This document shows, piece after piece, positions 1-13,130 of a DNA stretch of 64,000 bases. The position numbers and the translations under genes were made by a program. The DNA comes from Centroberyx gerrardi (taxonomy: Eukaryota > Chordata > Actinopteri > Beryciformes > Berycidae), in the NCBI RefSeq assembly GCF_048128805.1, contig NC_136005.1:11700975-11764974 (forward strand), in the 5' to 3' direction. The notes beneath the pieces were generated by a model that saw nothing but the letters and a program-made list of their open reading frames with translations, was not told the origin of the DNA and did no database searches. Position 1 is the stretch's first letter; the number at the start of each line of letters is the position of its first letter.

Positions 1-290
1 CTCTCTGTTTTTAGTTGTATCTCTGTTTGTGTTCTAGCTGGATCTGTGTATCTCTTGTATTGCCTTTTATTTCTATTTTTTATTTTTTGGTTTGCCCATG
101 CAGGAGAGACAACTCATTACCATTTGTTGTTTTTCTTGCTATTTTCCATACTTTTTATTATTTATTTGTGGTACTTTTATATCACCGTCTCTTTGTGTTT
201 TATTGCGTGTAAAGCACTTTTGTAAACATTGTTTTTAGAAAAGTGCTATACAAATAAAGTAACTATTATTATTATAACTCAAAATGAATA
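1..290 (+). repeat. 3' end of a non-LTR retrotransposon or derived SINE
   Basis: A T-rich stretch ends in a segment of the form 'aaagcac..ttgtaaac..aaagtgctatacaaataaagt' followed by (ATT)n around 225-278. This ending is typical of teleost LINE/SINE 3' tails. A related tail (short hairpin, then AATAAAG, then ATT repeats) is at 8530-8575. The open frame at 15-212 is low-complexity and has no recognisable domain. The family is not assigned. Confidence 0.5.
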
Positions 291-1540
291 CACACTCAAC
301 TCAGTTATTTCATATACTTTTCACACAGTGCCCCTTGTCTCAAAACACTGACTTGATCCCTAACCTCCATGATGGATAATCCCCAAACTGGAACAACTAT
401 AGCAGAGAATACAGCAGACTCACGTGTGAACAGCTGACCCTCTGTCCTGATTAAAGTGTGTCCCTTCAAATTTGGGCCATAAATGAAATATGCAGCTCGC
501 TAACTCTCACTGGAGCTCACACTGCCCTCACACCCTTAACACACTTTACCTTGACACACTTTACCTAAAGCCTATCTGGGATGTGAGCCGGGCGAACAGG
601 AGTCCTGCCTTTTCAGCTCTTTGATAGTTGTAGTTTAGGGAAGACTGAATTATCACATTGTAAAAGTGTGCATTTGTTCTTAATTTGTGAAATGGATCCA
701 CTTTACTCAAAGGCAAGCAAGGACATAAGACTGTTACAGTGATTTACTGTGGCCATGTTTGGGAGCTGTAACAGTGTTGTGTTGTTTTATAGCTGTTACA
801 TATCTTCACACAAGGAGCCTGTGGTGGGTTTCTAAGTTTCTCTTACTTACATATATCCTATGTGTGCTTCCTATATATCTATATGATACATGGACAAATA
901 AGTGTATTATAGAGAGAGGAAGATCAATAGCAAAAGTGTGTTGAAAAGATTTTACTTGATTTTGTAAGACTTAATCAAAGTACTCTTCCATTTAAAATCA
1001 CAGTACTTGAGGAGATTTATACAGCAATGATATATTACATTGTGTTTTACATAGACTACTGTTCTTTATTTTCAGTTTTTAATTATTTTACTTGAGGACC
1101 TTTATTTTTAGACATAATGGAAGTGACTAAAATGAAATCTGGCAGTTACAGTTAAAGTCATTTTATCCCATTACAGCTTTGTTAATATAAACTGACTGAG
1201 GAACCATCCATAAACCTTGAGCTGGTAATGGACCGTCTATTTAGCATCTATTTATTTATTTAGACGTCATCACTTGTAGATTTCCATAGTGGGTTACGTA
1301 TCAGGTGGATTTACTGGTCAATGGTACAGTATGTGTTTTGTGATGGACACACAACAGGTGCTCGACTAGAATTGTAAAATATGTAAATATATGGAAATTC
1401 GCAGACGATGATTGGATGGTAAAAAGAGATCTGTGGAGACCGATTGGGTATGGTGAGAGGCACGCAGCACGCAACTTGGAAGAGTACGTGCCTACCACGA
1501 GGGCGTATACGTATCTGCGTGACGTAGTCGAGTCACAGTT
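291..1540. other. Intergenic/upstream region, AT-rich, no gene seen
   Basis: This AT-rich spacer lies upstream of nmrk2. The open frames are short and resemble no family. Only scattered short repeats are visible. The proximal part, from about 1440, becomes GC-richer and contains the candidate nmrk2 promoter. Confidence 0.5.
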
Positions 1541-1549
1541 GGATATAAA
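1520..1549 (+). promoter_or_regulatory. Candidate nmrk2 core promoter: CRE-like site and TATA box
   Basis: A TATAAA hexamer at 1544-1549 lies about 200 bases upstream of the nmrk2 start codon. A CRE-like TGACGTAG sits just upstream at 1520-1527. Transcription would begin near 1575, giving a 5' UTR of roughly 175 bases with no intron needed. The site is inferred from motif and position only. Confidence 0.45.
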
Positions 1550-1751
1550 TTGCAGTGGCTCGCGCTCTTTATCAATGGAACAGTAGAAAGACAGCAAGTC
1601 TCTGGCAAAGATAAACAACTACTCTGCTGTAATTTAAATTAATAACTTTTTGTCGTGTATTTTCTGGATTTTTATCCCCGTCTTCTTTGAAAACAACGTT
1701 TTGCTGTTTCTTCAGCTGAAGTTGAGCAGCGCTCTCAAGAATTGAGGAAAA

Positions 1752-4700
1752 ATGAAATACATTATAGGAATTGGCGGGTAAGTTATTTTTTTTAATATAA
1801 AACAGCTCATTGTTATTAGGTAAAATCGCGGCATTTGCTTTCTGATGGTTTTCAGAGTTAACCAGGGAACTTAACGTTATTGTGTCAAAATGACAAAGCT
1901 GTACATGTGGATTGCTGGTTAAACAAACAACACGTGGTAACCTTAGCTGTGTTTTGGTCCAAGTTAATAACGTTAGGGCTTTTGGAATAAAAGTGACATA
2001 CTGAGTATTGGTAATTATGTTTTTGGCCATGTGTGTTTTATCACCTGCCAGCCAGTAGGAGGGTGACCGGTCTTTTTAAACTCATGTCCGGTGTTGCTGG
2101 TTTGTTGTCATGATCGAGCGGGACATTTGAAATTTCAGCGCCAGACTCATTTCAAAAGTGGAGGGAGACTACTTTTGTCCTAAAACAAGTGTCTGCCCCA
2201 ATACAACAACAGCTTAAAGTTATAAATCCTTTGTTTATGGACTTGTTAGTAATTTTTTGATTAAATTAGAAAATATGAAACTATGTTCAATCACTTTATT
2301 TCAGCCAATTCTGGAAGACAAACAAGATGCAAATTTTGGTTAAATAGTTTTACAGCTGAATTAGCTGTTTAGCTGTAATCAAAATGTTACAATGCTACAA
2401 AGCTTGCAGGTCAAAGCCATAATCATAGTAAGCAATGTAACATTGATAGTTTGCCTTTCATCACATTTTGTCTCTTTTGTTTTCAGGGTGACTAATGGTG
2501 GTAAAACCACTCTGACAAATAAGTTGATCAAGGCATTGCCCAACTGTTGTGTTGTGCACCAAGATGACTTTTTCAAGGTAAGTTTTAGCGAGTTGACAAT
2601 AAATGAGTTATCTTTGGTTCAGTTTGCCTCCTTTTCCTTGAACGGACATTGCATGCAAGCAAGGTAATGGCTGCAAAGGTTAACTCCCAACCCCCACTCC
2701 TTGCTCTCTGCTCTCCTCAGTGTTGCAAATGAACTTGATCTCTACGCATAATTATTTCTTTACCTTGCTGTCGCCTCCATTTATACCATCAGTCGTGTTT
2801 CCACATGAGCCTCTCTTGCCTTTCCTTTTCTAGTAAATGTCTGATGTACAGATTTCTAAAATAACCATACCATAACATAACATGCCATAAATCAATTAAC
2901 TTCATTACTTCAGCACTGGACTTCTCAGTAAGATTTCTAACATGGCCACAGCTTCCTTTTGTCCCCATTAACTTTTTGGCATCTTAAAGCATAACATTTC
3001 ATTTTTTTCCGCTTTATTTGGGCGTTGCGCTTTCTAACTTGCATGCGGCTCTTTATGCGTGCCTTCTCCTGTTCTGGCATGTGAATGGGATCTGCAAGTG
3101 TTCAGATCGCTGTGAGGTTGCAGCAGTGTTTTACTGGTGACTGTTATTTCAGAAACCCGATCAGATAGAAGTCGGTGAGGACGGCTTTAAACAGTGGGAT
3201 GGTAAGAGCTGGATTTCACCACAGGAGACTGCCAATAATTTCCTTCGTATTCACATAACTGGCCCTTCAGTGTAATATAATATCCCCCTAAGACTACATA
3301 CATTATAGCCTTTTTAATATCACATACACACACTCCACATCGATATTACTCTAATAACAAGCCCCAGTAACTTAAAACATAACCCAAAATACATTTCTCA
3401 TTGTTAGCTTGTGTCTGCCTTCTAAGTTATTTTCTGTTTCTCTCCCCCACTTCCTATTTATACTACTTTTCTCTTCTGTCTCACTTGCCCTCCTCTGTCC
3501 TCCATCCTCTCTCTCTATCATCCTACCTCTCTATCACTCCTGCTCTGCAGTCATCACATCTCTGGACATGGAGGCCATGACCAACACAATAAAAGGCTGG
3601 GTTGAGAACCCGGTGAAGTTCGCCCGCTCCCACGGCGTCAGCGTGTCTCCTGCCCCCGACGTGGCCGACCATGATGAGCAGATCCACATCCTGATCGTAG
3701 AGGGCTTCCTGCTCTACAATTACCCGTAAGTTGACTTGATTCACTGGGTTGAACTTTGTTTTGTGCCAGCCTTCTCCTGACTGATTGCTGTAGTGTCTGG
3801 CTCTCTAGTTTGAACTGTGGGGGGAATGGCAGTTTGAATTTATCGTATGCTGTTGCACTGTCCTGATCAGCCTCCATACAAGCCCATATTCCTTCATGTG
3901 GGATCCCAAGAGGCTGAATTTAAGTTGTGCCAGTCACCGCCGGTGAGCTGTACTTTGCTGCCCTCATTTCCCAAATATCCGACATAGTTTCTTAGAGCTA
4001 TTCTGGTAAGGACAATGAATAAAGGGATTTATAGGTCAGTAGCAGCATAAGTGCATGAAAAGGACATAACTATCCAAAGTAGGATAATTGGATAAGTTGA
4101 CCAAATTTAATATTGATAATAAATTTGTAGAAATGAGAATGCCTAGTACTTGTACCTATTTTGTGAATGTGTAGAATTTATTTATTTTGGGGAACATCTT
4201 GCCCTAGTTGTCTCTAAAATAATTAAGCTCTCTCACTTATAGTCTTAACACCAGTGACGTGCAGTCATGGGATGGGGGGCAGGCCATCTTGTTTAGAAAA
4301 CATTCTGAGAAATTCATAACAACAAACATTTGATGGGCGGTGCAAGTTCAAAGTGTCACGTGTTATTTTCACGTGCTAACCGCTGGTACTTGCACATGGA
4401 CTCATCGCAGTGCGCCGGGGTCCTGCAGGCAGCGCTGGGCCGGTCCTGCAGTCAGAGATAAGGGCTTCAGCTGAAACCCTATCTGCGTGGTGGGGGTTAT
4501 GTAGTGCAAGCTGTACAGGAGATATAGAGGCGTTGTGAGGACTGACGCAGCTGACCGTAGAGGAAGACTTTACATGCAAGTGACGAGCTTGTTCCTGACC
4601 TTTTGTGTCTTCCCTCCAGGCCCCTGATGGATGTGTACAACAAGTGCTACTACATCTCTGTTCCCTATGAGGAGAGCAAGAGGAGGAGAAGGTGAGAGGA

Positions 4701-5312
4701 CAGAAAAGTGTATCCAAACATCCTGTTAGTGTTAATCTTTTCAAACCCCACATTTATCTAGTTATTTATCTATTTCATTTGTTTGGAAGTCCATAAAGCT
4801 TTCATATTGGCAAGTTAGTGGTGGGAAGGACTTGATACACCAATTAAATAATATTGTAATACTTTCTTACAATGAGTGATGGATGTGATATAGCTTACAA
4901 GTTCCCTAACTGAGTGTTCATGGTTTTCAGTACAAGACAATACACCGTCCCAGACCCTCCCGGCCTGTTTGACGGCCATGTGTGGCCCATGTACCTGAAG
5001 CACAGGAAGGAGATGGAGGACAGCTGTTTCAATATCAGTAAGTGTCAGTTGGGTTTCCTGACCAAGTTGGCTGCGTACATATTTGAAGGGTCAATCTCCT
5101 TTGGGGTGAAATTTGTATAATTATTCAGGAAACTGATTCTGACACAGTCTTTTTTTATATTTTTATAGAAAATGTTAAGCTTTTGAAGTTGTGCATTTCT
5201 GATCAGCAACATTTTGTGTGTTTCAGAGTACCTGGACGGTTTGAAATCAAAAGAGCAGATCTACAACCAGGTGTATGAAGACATTCAGAACACACTTCTC
5301 AACCGTTTATAG
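1752..5312 (+). CDS. nmrk2: Nicotinamide riboside kinase 2 (7 coding exons)
   Basis: Phosphorylates nicotinamide riboside (and, in the family, nicotinic acid riboside) with ATP to give the mononucleotide in NAD+ salvage; in vertebrates NMRK2 is typical of muscle. Coding exons: 1752-1777, 2487-2577, 3153-3201, 3551-3725, 4620-4691, 4931-5037, 5227-5312. They sum to 606 nt and 201 aa, in frame across all junctions, with GT-AG introns. The Walker A loop [10 protein letters not shown] covers residues 8-17. HQDDFF follows near residue 33, then [26 protein letters not shown], and the diagnostic [18 protein letters not shown] and [11 protein letters not shown] near the end. The stop falls just before a GT donor (TAG|GTGAG), so a 3' UTR intron to about 5681 is likely. 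The length matches the conserved core of human NMRK2, without its C-terminal extension. NMRK2 rather than NMRK1 is chosen on [11 protein letters not shown], the C-terminus and neighbourhood. Confidence 0.95.
4251..4565. repeat. Degenerate DNA-transposon fragment inside nmrk2 intron 4
   Basis: The intron contains 'ccagtgacgtgcagtcatggg' starting near 4250. This resembles the terminal sequence of a very common teleost hAT-like repeat. GC-rich sequence follows, up to about 60 bases before exon 5. No open frame with transposase similarity is visible. Confidence 0.35.
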
Positions 5313-5680
5313 GTGAGACGGCTGATGGGCTGGTGCTCGGTTTCCATTTAGGGTGATGCAAGATAAGAATTCACATTGGTTTAGGGTTCCTGCACAAGTC
5401 TAGAAATGTAAGGGAGACTGCACTTTGGGGGGTGTACAACTTTTATACAACTACAAAGTTTCTATAGTTGTAAAAGCAGTGTCATTTCATATATAGCTAG
5501 TTGACGTATTGCCCTGGTAGACTTGGCATAAATTTTATTGAACCCCAACCAAAATGTTTAAGTTTAGTCAAGAAATGGAAAATGTGTAGGAACCCTGTTG
5601 GTACGATTTTTTTAAGATTCATTGAATGAATGTTTAAGTGTACAACTTTGTCTAACAACTGTTTCCATTCTTTCTTGCAG

Positions 5681-5980
5681 CAGGAAGAGTCGTCTTCATC
5701 CCTGTATAAAATTGTAAATAGAACCAAGGATTCTTTTTTATGAATTTTTTCTAATTTTATTCTTTTTTTTTTCTTTTTCTTTTTTGTAAATAGTTTGAAG
5801 CAATGTTTAACTTATATTGTCTTTTTGTCATCTTCAGATGACCAATGTTTTTGTTTTTCCCTTAAAGTGATTGTGATTGTGTAACAGATCATTGTTGTGC
5901 TAACAGTTATGTTAAACCACTGACCTTTCTTGGACCATTTACCGATCTCATTCATCTACAAATAAATGCATTAGTTGCTG
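5681..5980 (+). other. Probable nmrk2 3' UTR exon with polyadenylation signal
   Basis: After the stop at 5312 there is a splice donor, and a strong acceptor (TTCTTGCAG) ends at 5680. AATAAA at 5960-5965 would end the transcript near 5980. The segment is T-rich and non-coding. An intron after the stop codon could make the transcript sensitive to nonsense-mediated decay only if it lies more than about 55 bases past the stop. Here it lies directly at the stop, so it should not. Confidence 0.55.
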
Positions 5981-8229
5981 TTAAGGAGATTTATCCAGCA
6001 TCTCTGTGTCTTTGTCATCAAGTGAAACATGTAATTGACATGCAGACATGAGTCCATCTGGGTAGAGTTTCTGTTCTTGTATCCAGTACATTCCTCCTGT
6101 GCCTTACTACATCGGTTCTTAAACCTTTTCAACGTAGCACCCAGGTGAGGAAGCTTCACTCTCATTCTGAGACCTAAGATTAGTAAAACATTTCTACTCA
6201 TACCATGTAGAAGCCCAGAGCCTATTTTGGTACTGAACTATAGATAAAGAAACTGGGGCGTTCTGGATGTTGTGTAGGTCAGTTTCAGCTGGCCCTGCTA
6301 CACAATGTGTGACATGAATATGAAATTTAAAAGCTACAAATGTGGGCTTAACTAATTTTCTCAACACCTGAATTACAGTATATGAAAACAATCCATATGA
6401 ACTGATTCCAAGGCTTGAGCCAATGTCACTGGAGGTTATTTTGGTGACAGGAGAGGCGAACACCTATATCCCTGTCATGTGTCAGCACTGCTGTAGCGAC
6501 AGAATAGCTCTGCTCTATAGCCTAAAGAGGATACCTGAGTGGGTCACAAACTAAACACAAGATTTAGGTGATTAGTGCTGGATTTGCGGCACATGAGGCT
6601 CCAGGCACGTGCTGATATCACCTAAGTTTCCATATGTATAAATAGGCCAGAATAATTACTCATTTCCCTTAAGGAAATACCACATCCCGCCACAGAGGAG
6701 TCAATGTGAACTTCAGCTAATCACATTGCCGCTAAATAAAGGAAGGGCAGGGAAGTGCATGATTTATATGGCTCATCATTTCCATAGTCAATGGAAGAAT
6801 AAATAAATAAAACAAATGGTTCATTATACAAACAAAAGTGTATCCGAACCACAAGTAAGTCGAAATCAGTCTGAGCTTTGTCCCTGGTGTTCAGTGCAAT
6901 ATTGGTTCATTTAATTCCCTGTGTGTGTGTGTGTGTGTGTTGGGGTTACCCCCCCAGGAATGTGCTGCTCAGTCAGGCAGGAGTGATATTGGGTGAGGGA
7001 GTTGTGGAGTCTCACTTGAGGAAACCTGAGGTGGGATGTTGGCAGGCAGCTGGAGTTACATCAGGACTCAGAAAAAAAAAAAAAAAAGGAAATGCAGAGG
7101 GAAGTCTGACTTACAGCACTGCAGTTTGAAGACTGAACTTCTAGCTGTATAACTTGGAGTTGGGTTTATGATTAAAGTAACAGCACGTTTGTACATGTCT
7201 TCCTTTCTATCCCTCTGCACCTAAGCAATTCTGCACCATCCTTGTATAAAGATGTTCCAAAAGATCTGTGACTACATTATATTGACATTTTATTAACATC
7301 TTATTATAGTGAGGGTTTAGTCTTTCTGTTCTAAATGAAAGCAGCTGTAGACACATGAAGCGTGTCGTGTCTTGTGTAATCTGGTGACAATGGAGTGAGA
7401 AGGTTGATTGTTGTGAAAGCCTAACAGGCGGACGTGCTGCTGAGCCGACCGCAGGCCTCAGACTAAACCACACCGGCCTGGACTCTGCATGCTAAAAATG
7501 ACAGCAGTGTGTGTGTGTGTGTGTATGTGTGTGTGTGGTGACCCTGGAAACATGCACAGAGGTGACTCACGCTCAGCAAGGACAAACATCTGCTAGTCGC
7601 AACTATGACCTGAATCATGGCGGCTATTGGAGAGGACAGAACATATTTCTTTTTTTTTTTATGATTTATATTTTATTGAATTTTCAAACTTTATCACATG
7701 TACATACAAATAGACAAATAATAATGATGTTTAGAAATGAGAAAAAAAGGGGAAGGGGGACATTCAAAGGGGATAAAACAAATAATAAAATGACATAAAT
7801 AAGTTCTCTCTCGTTCACATCTGACTGAAATCAATACAATAATGCAGCATTTTTCATGTCATAAAGTTCAGTACAAGACACATGGACAAAACATATATTC
7901 TCACACCTTGTGGCTCAATACTAATCTAATGCCCCACATAACACATTTTACTACAAATACACATAAGATATTTGCAGAACTAAATATTTCTGTGTGTTTG
8001 GTCGTTTTCATAAACATGCGGCTGACGCTGTTGGTCTCAGTTGACTCACTGAAAACTTTCCTCAGACACACTCCCATTGCCCTGACACAAATAATCAGCT
8101 TTTCCACACACACACACGCTAACACAAAAGGTATAGATTCACACACACACTCTCAAACACGCTCAGCAGGTTTGCAGCACGTACACACGTTACTGACAGA
8201 GTCTAACGCACATACAGACAGCTTAGTGT

Positions 8230-8578
8230 GAAACAGTGCCTGCATTATTCCAAGCTTTCTTTACAGTAAACTCTACATCGAAAGGTTAACCTCCAGGAAA
8301 ACAAATCCCGTCTAGACATTTTCCTGGACGAACCTGACCTAATTTCTCTCGGCGTGGACGAACCATGTGGCTGCAGCACATCCACCATCACCAGTGTGAA
8401 CCTTTCTAAATAGGATATAGACGTTTTATAGCCTTTTCTTTGTCAAGCCTACTGTGCTCTTTTAATTGTGTTGTTTCTTTGCGTTCTCATTCCATTTTTA
8501 CTGCTATTTGTTTTATTTTTCTAAAGCAGTTCAAAGCAGCTCTATAAATAAAGTTGATTATTATTATGACAGGATTGT
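8230..8578 (+). repeat. Retrotransposon 3' tail, second copy
   Basis: The stretch ends in 'aaagcagttcaaagcagctctataaataaag' followed by ATT repeats at about 8525-8570. This is the same style of ending as the element at the left edge of the window: a short stem, then AATAAAG, then a TTA/ATT microsatellite tail. The 5' boundary is uncertain. Confidence 0.4.
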
Positions 8579-8699
8579 GTCCAGGAACAGGGTGAAACTG
8601 TGAAATGTTGCTGTTGCTGAAGCTTAATGCCTGTCAGGTGGGTCACTGAGGTAATGTTAAGCACGCAGGCTGTGTTCCTTTTTATAATGTTATTGCTTG

Positions 8700-8703
<4 letters not shown>

Positions 8704-8738
<35 letters not shown>
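8704..8738 (+). repeat. (GT)n microsatellite
   Basis: This is an essentially perfect GT dinucleotide run of about 18 units. It is one of many in the window and lies in intergenic DNA. Confidence 0.9.
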
Positions 8739-8741
<3 letters not shown>

Positions 8742-9357
8742 TGTGAGTGATGGGACACAACCTGTTCACCTGTGCTATATCTCTTAAATGTAATTTTGGA
8801 ATAGAGGGCTGCGATGGTTGGCTCTCATCACATGGTCACGATGACCTACAAGCATGTATGTGATAAATCAGCTGTTGTTTTCCAACCTTGTGAAATGCTG
8901 TTTACAGAGAATTAAGTGCGAGAATCAAAAGGATCAAACATTTTTCAGTGATTTCCTTCTTATTGATAAATGTCAAAATCTGGAATTTGTTTTGGATTCA
9001 CAAGCCTGCTGTCAGCGTGTTTGTGCCTGTGTGTCATGGAGCATTGAGGTTTATCACTGACTGGAAAATACTCTTACTCATCGTTGTAAGACTCAATCAC
9101 TGGTGTATTTTTATCTACAATGCCATCCTGGATCTGCTTCCTATTTATATGTACTTGTATATTTCTAAAAAAACATGTTGGAAATTACTGTTTATGATCA
9201 CAGGATGTGTTTTTGTTTTCTCTCCCTCCCTGTGGTTTATAAGTGAATTAAGCAAACAGCTTTCATGTATTCTGCTTCCTCCTTGTGGAACTCATTGCAA
9301 AAAAACAGAAAGAGCTGGTCACTCTCTGTGAGTTTAAACCTGCTATGAATGGATGTT

Positions 9358-9680
9358 TTTTTTTGTAACCTTTATTTATCCAGGGAAAGACGACTGAGCA
9401 CGTTTGCTCTTTTCCAGCAACACCCTGTTTCACATTCACACAGTTCCACACATTTCACACCTGGGAGCTGCCAAGCACCAACACAAATACTGGCCACTGA
9501 GCAGGAGTTGAGGGGTGGATGGGTGGGTGGGTGCCTTGCTCAAGGGCACCTATGACAGTGGTGGCTGAGGGAGGAGAGAGCGATGATTTGTTCACTTTCC
9601 CCACCCAGAGTTTCCAGGTCAGTCCGTGAATTCGAACCCACGACCTTCCAGTCAAAAACCTTCTTAACCTCCTATTTTGA
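9358..9680. repeat. Dispersed teleost interspersed repeat
   Basis: It begins with a T-run and 'aacctttatttatccaggga'. It continues through a 'tgccttgctcaagggcacc' motif to 'gaattcgaacccacgaccttcc' near 9628-9650. These two phrases recur together in a very abundant fish interspersed element. The GTTCGAA-like phrase resembles a tRNA B box, so a tRNA-derived or composite SINE is possible. No tRNA gene is called. Confidence 0.5.
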
Positions 9681-10019
9681 GGCAAACTACTGCTGTTTGA
9701 GCACTAACATAGAAAGAATTGACTTTGCTCTTACCTTCTATATGATTTTTATTGTATTTTGCTTTTGTACATGTTATATGTAATCCGGCTGCAACTTTTA
9801 TGTTTGTCTTCATGTTGCTCTCTTCGCCAGGTCTCTCTCAAGTTCAAATAAATAAATAAAACAATCTGAAATATCTTCATTGATGGTTGTGTGTCAACGA
9901 GGGAGGGACGGAGGTGTGGCACTGGGTGACTTACGCAGAGAGAGAGAGCACCTGCCAGACTGAGGGAATGACACCCATCCAGCCACAGCCAGCCTGAGCC
10001 AACTAGACCTGGCCTCTGC

Positions 10020-10020
<1 letters not shown>

Positions 10021-10072
<52 letters not shown>
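10021..10072 (+). repeat. (CT)n microsatellite
   Basis: A CT run of about 25 units, interrupted once near its start, is followed by a short (CA)n block. Confidence 0.9.
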
Positions 10073-10075
<3 letters not shown>

Positions 10076-10544
10076 CACACACACTTCCCTTTCGCCCGTT
10101 TCTCACACTCACTCATGGATATGTACACTCACACAGATTGCTGAAAGGCTCTGAGTGCTTGCCAGGGTGTGTGAGTATATTTAGCGGGGATTCTTGCCGT
10201 GTCAGGGGAGCAGGAGATACGGGAGGTTTTTACACAGGCTGACCTCTTCTAATCCGCAGCAAGATGGCTGGCGTGTTCCTCATTCCCTCGGGACTGGCAC
10301 CTAGCTAGTAGCTACCGGCCTATCCACATGTCCCAGCAGCCGCAAAGTGCTGCAGCTCAGGCTGGATGGGGGCGAAGCAGGGGAAAGGTGAGGCCGTCTC
10401 ACAGTCGCTCACCCACTTGGTTTCAATCCACAATCTCTTCAGGCTTTCCAAAGACAGACAGATGGAAAGCCTGAAGTCCCTGCTACTAGCCTTCTGCAAA
10501 GTAGTATTCTTTCTGGGCATGTACATGGGTTATGCTTGGTTCAC

Positions 10545-10935
10545 ACGGGCCTTGAAAATCCTTGAAAGTTTGTGGATTTGAGAAAAATAAACTAAGGCCT
10601 TAAAAGTCTTTGAAAATTAATGGATGTCCTTGAAAGTATTTTTTTTTTTTAATGTAGCACCCAAATTCATCAATATACCTCAGCTCTCTGGACCGCTCTC
10701 TGTCCTACATCCTGAGGAAAACCCTGGGAGGGATATTTGCTTTGATATAAGTTTTAAAATTAATGATGATGTCTTGAATTGACAAGATCACAAGTAAAAA
10801 TTAGGCCTCTGTTGTGTAATTTTGACCAATGTCGTGTCTTACCCCCAAAAAAACATGCCAATTTTGTGTCCTTAAATTTCACCAAACAAGACCTTGAAAG
10901 TCACTGAAAAGTCCTTGAACTTGATGTCCAAGTGA
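10545..10935. repeat. 'ccttgaaa'-bearing interspersed repeat
   Basis: The phrases 'ccttgaaaatccttgaaag', 'gtccttgaaagta', and 'accttgaaagtc..aaaagtccttgaa' occur at both ends of a roughly 390-base block. This style of sequence is found in old vertebrate interspersed repeats. There is no open frame and the family is not assigned. Confidence 0.4.
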
Positions 10936-13130
10936 GTGTGGGAGCAACAACCCAATCAAATTCATTAATGCAATATTTTCATATCTTAATGTTACTTAAT
11001 ATGAATTACATTATTATAATTCCAGCGTATATGCTATACAGAACAGGTGCTCATACAGTACAACAGTAAACATATAACATGTAACACATACTGTTAAAGA
11101 GCTGCATCTTGAACTGGCCTAAGGCCAAGTAGTGGATTGGTTTCAGACACTCTGAGACTGTCCATCCTGTAACAGACTGGATGGTGGAAAGAGCAGCATA
11201 GAATATCTGGCAACACATATAACACACATATCCAGCTAGATACAGATTATGCAATTGTCTGTGGACTAGAAAATGTGTGTCATACACCGTTCATGGTTAG
11301 ACAGGAACGACATGGAGGCCAGACCTACCTGGAGAGATTAAAATAGATAAATTATACTGGAGATGCTCTACCAATTAATTAAACATTGGATGGCATGGTT
11401 TTTTATCAGTTTTGATTATGCCACATCAATAGACATTTGACATTTAAGAGAATTGTAAAATTTGATTAAACTTGACATTGATTATTCCCTATTCATAGTA
11501 TTCTGTTACATCACCACATGGCCATCTTGATAGGAAAATAACAAGTGATTGTAATAAATTAACAGGTAAAGCATCATATTGGTAGGAAATGCATGTGACA
11601 TCGTTAATAGCCTAGTATGAATTGCAAAACTAAAGGAGGACTGATGTTTGTCTTGGACTCAATTACTTAACAGCACTTTATTGTCACTTCAGACTTCATC
11701 TTTATTCATATTCGCCACTAAAGAGCCTCCACAGAAACTTGAGCCGTGACGCGGTGACAGACCACGGGATCTTGTGGACCCCACGCAAAAGTCACGAGAT
11801 TTTTTCATGTCAGATAAAAATAGGAGTCGCGTCGCACCTATGGCACTTCCATATATGGAAGGAAACTTGGCGACAGGTCGTAAAGCAAGAACAGTGGTTT
11901 TCCTGGGCTGATTCAGGTGCACAGAGGATTCCCATGATGTTTGAAAAGTAAGCCAGAAATTAAGACCAGGTCTAGGATCAGTCTTCCCTCGCTGGCCATT
12001 ATTCTACATTTCCATCACCGGCGTACATAGGACTGGCCTGTAACCGAAAGACACTTCATTACAACAGATGGGAGTGCAGCGTTGACTTTCTGTGAGAGTC
12101 GACTGCCATCATGTGGCAAAGAGGTCGGTCTGGCCTCATACATTAGTGTGTATGTGGCTGAGGTGCCAGACTGAATACACGCCCTGAGGCCCGTCCTCTA
12201 ACCTGAGTTCCCAAAATGTATCAGAACCCCAGATCACTGACCCGCATTTGGTAAGAATTTGTCCCAGGCCCCACATAGGCCTATGAGAAGATTTTTTGTT
12301 ACATCATCCTATAAAAACCTCTCTGGATAGATGGTGTAGTAGGACAATAGCTTTCAATCTATGAAGTGAAATTTTGCTTTATTTTTGGTATACAACATGA
12401 AATAGGGCTACATGTATTTCACAGAAACAGCATGTGGTTATATTGGGTAAAGAGCGCACTTTAATTGATGCATTTTGACCTTAATATAAACGGTGGCTCA
12501 GTTCAGTGGCTACGCTGAAGCACGCCACCTGTGCATTAATGCTTTGGTTATTTCCTATTATAATATACTACTGTTATACCCTGTAGGAATGGTATAAAAA
12601 CCATTGGAATTATGGTCAGTCAGGTGTTGAATTCAACAAGTCTGTGCGTCATGGCGTGAATGGGAAGGGTTTCAGCTGAAACTCACCGACAGTTATTTTG
12701 GATAAACTGTTTTTCTCATGGTAGTGCGTGCTACTCTTTACTCACCTGGACACAATGTCTGGACAGTTAACAACTAGGCTACGCAAAAATAAAAATGCCG
12801 AACAAATTATGAAACCCACCCAATCAGCGGTGACGAAATAGTTAAACTGAGACATTTTAAAGAAAAAAAACTGCTCCTCTCTGTGTGCATGGGTGGATAA
12901 AGTCATTTTCTGAAAGTAAGCGATCGCATTACATTACAAACACTTGAGGACGTCTCAACCCAAATATTCTCTACTGCGATGCTGTGCGCAACTGCGTGAC
13001 GGAATCAGGTGTGTTCAAAACACCACCTGAAACATCACCCACATTTTCACAGAAGTGTCAAAATCAAATGTAGGCTAGTTAATGTCTCAGTGCTGGAGCT
13101 CTTCAGATAGAAACACCAAGACTTATAGCC

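Larger units (their letters stand above)
5981..13090. other. Intergenic region nmrk2 to lysyl oxidase, repeat-rich
   Basis: No gene is supported. It holds (GT)n at about 6921-6941, 7508-7539 and 8704-8738, an A-tract at 7071-7088, a CA-rich stretch near 8100-8220, and a retrotransposon tail at about 8230-8575. A dispersed teleost repeat lies at 9358-9680, (CT)n at 10021-10072, and a 'ccttgaaa'-rich repeat at 10545-10935. The remainder is AT-rich and unassigned. Confidence 0.5.

Noticed and set aside
9358-9680. tRNA gene because of a GTTCGAA-like B-box phrase
   Set aside because: No cloverleaf or A box at the right distance; it is part of a dispersed repeat.
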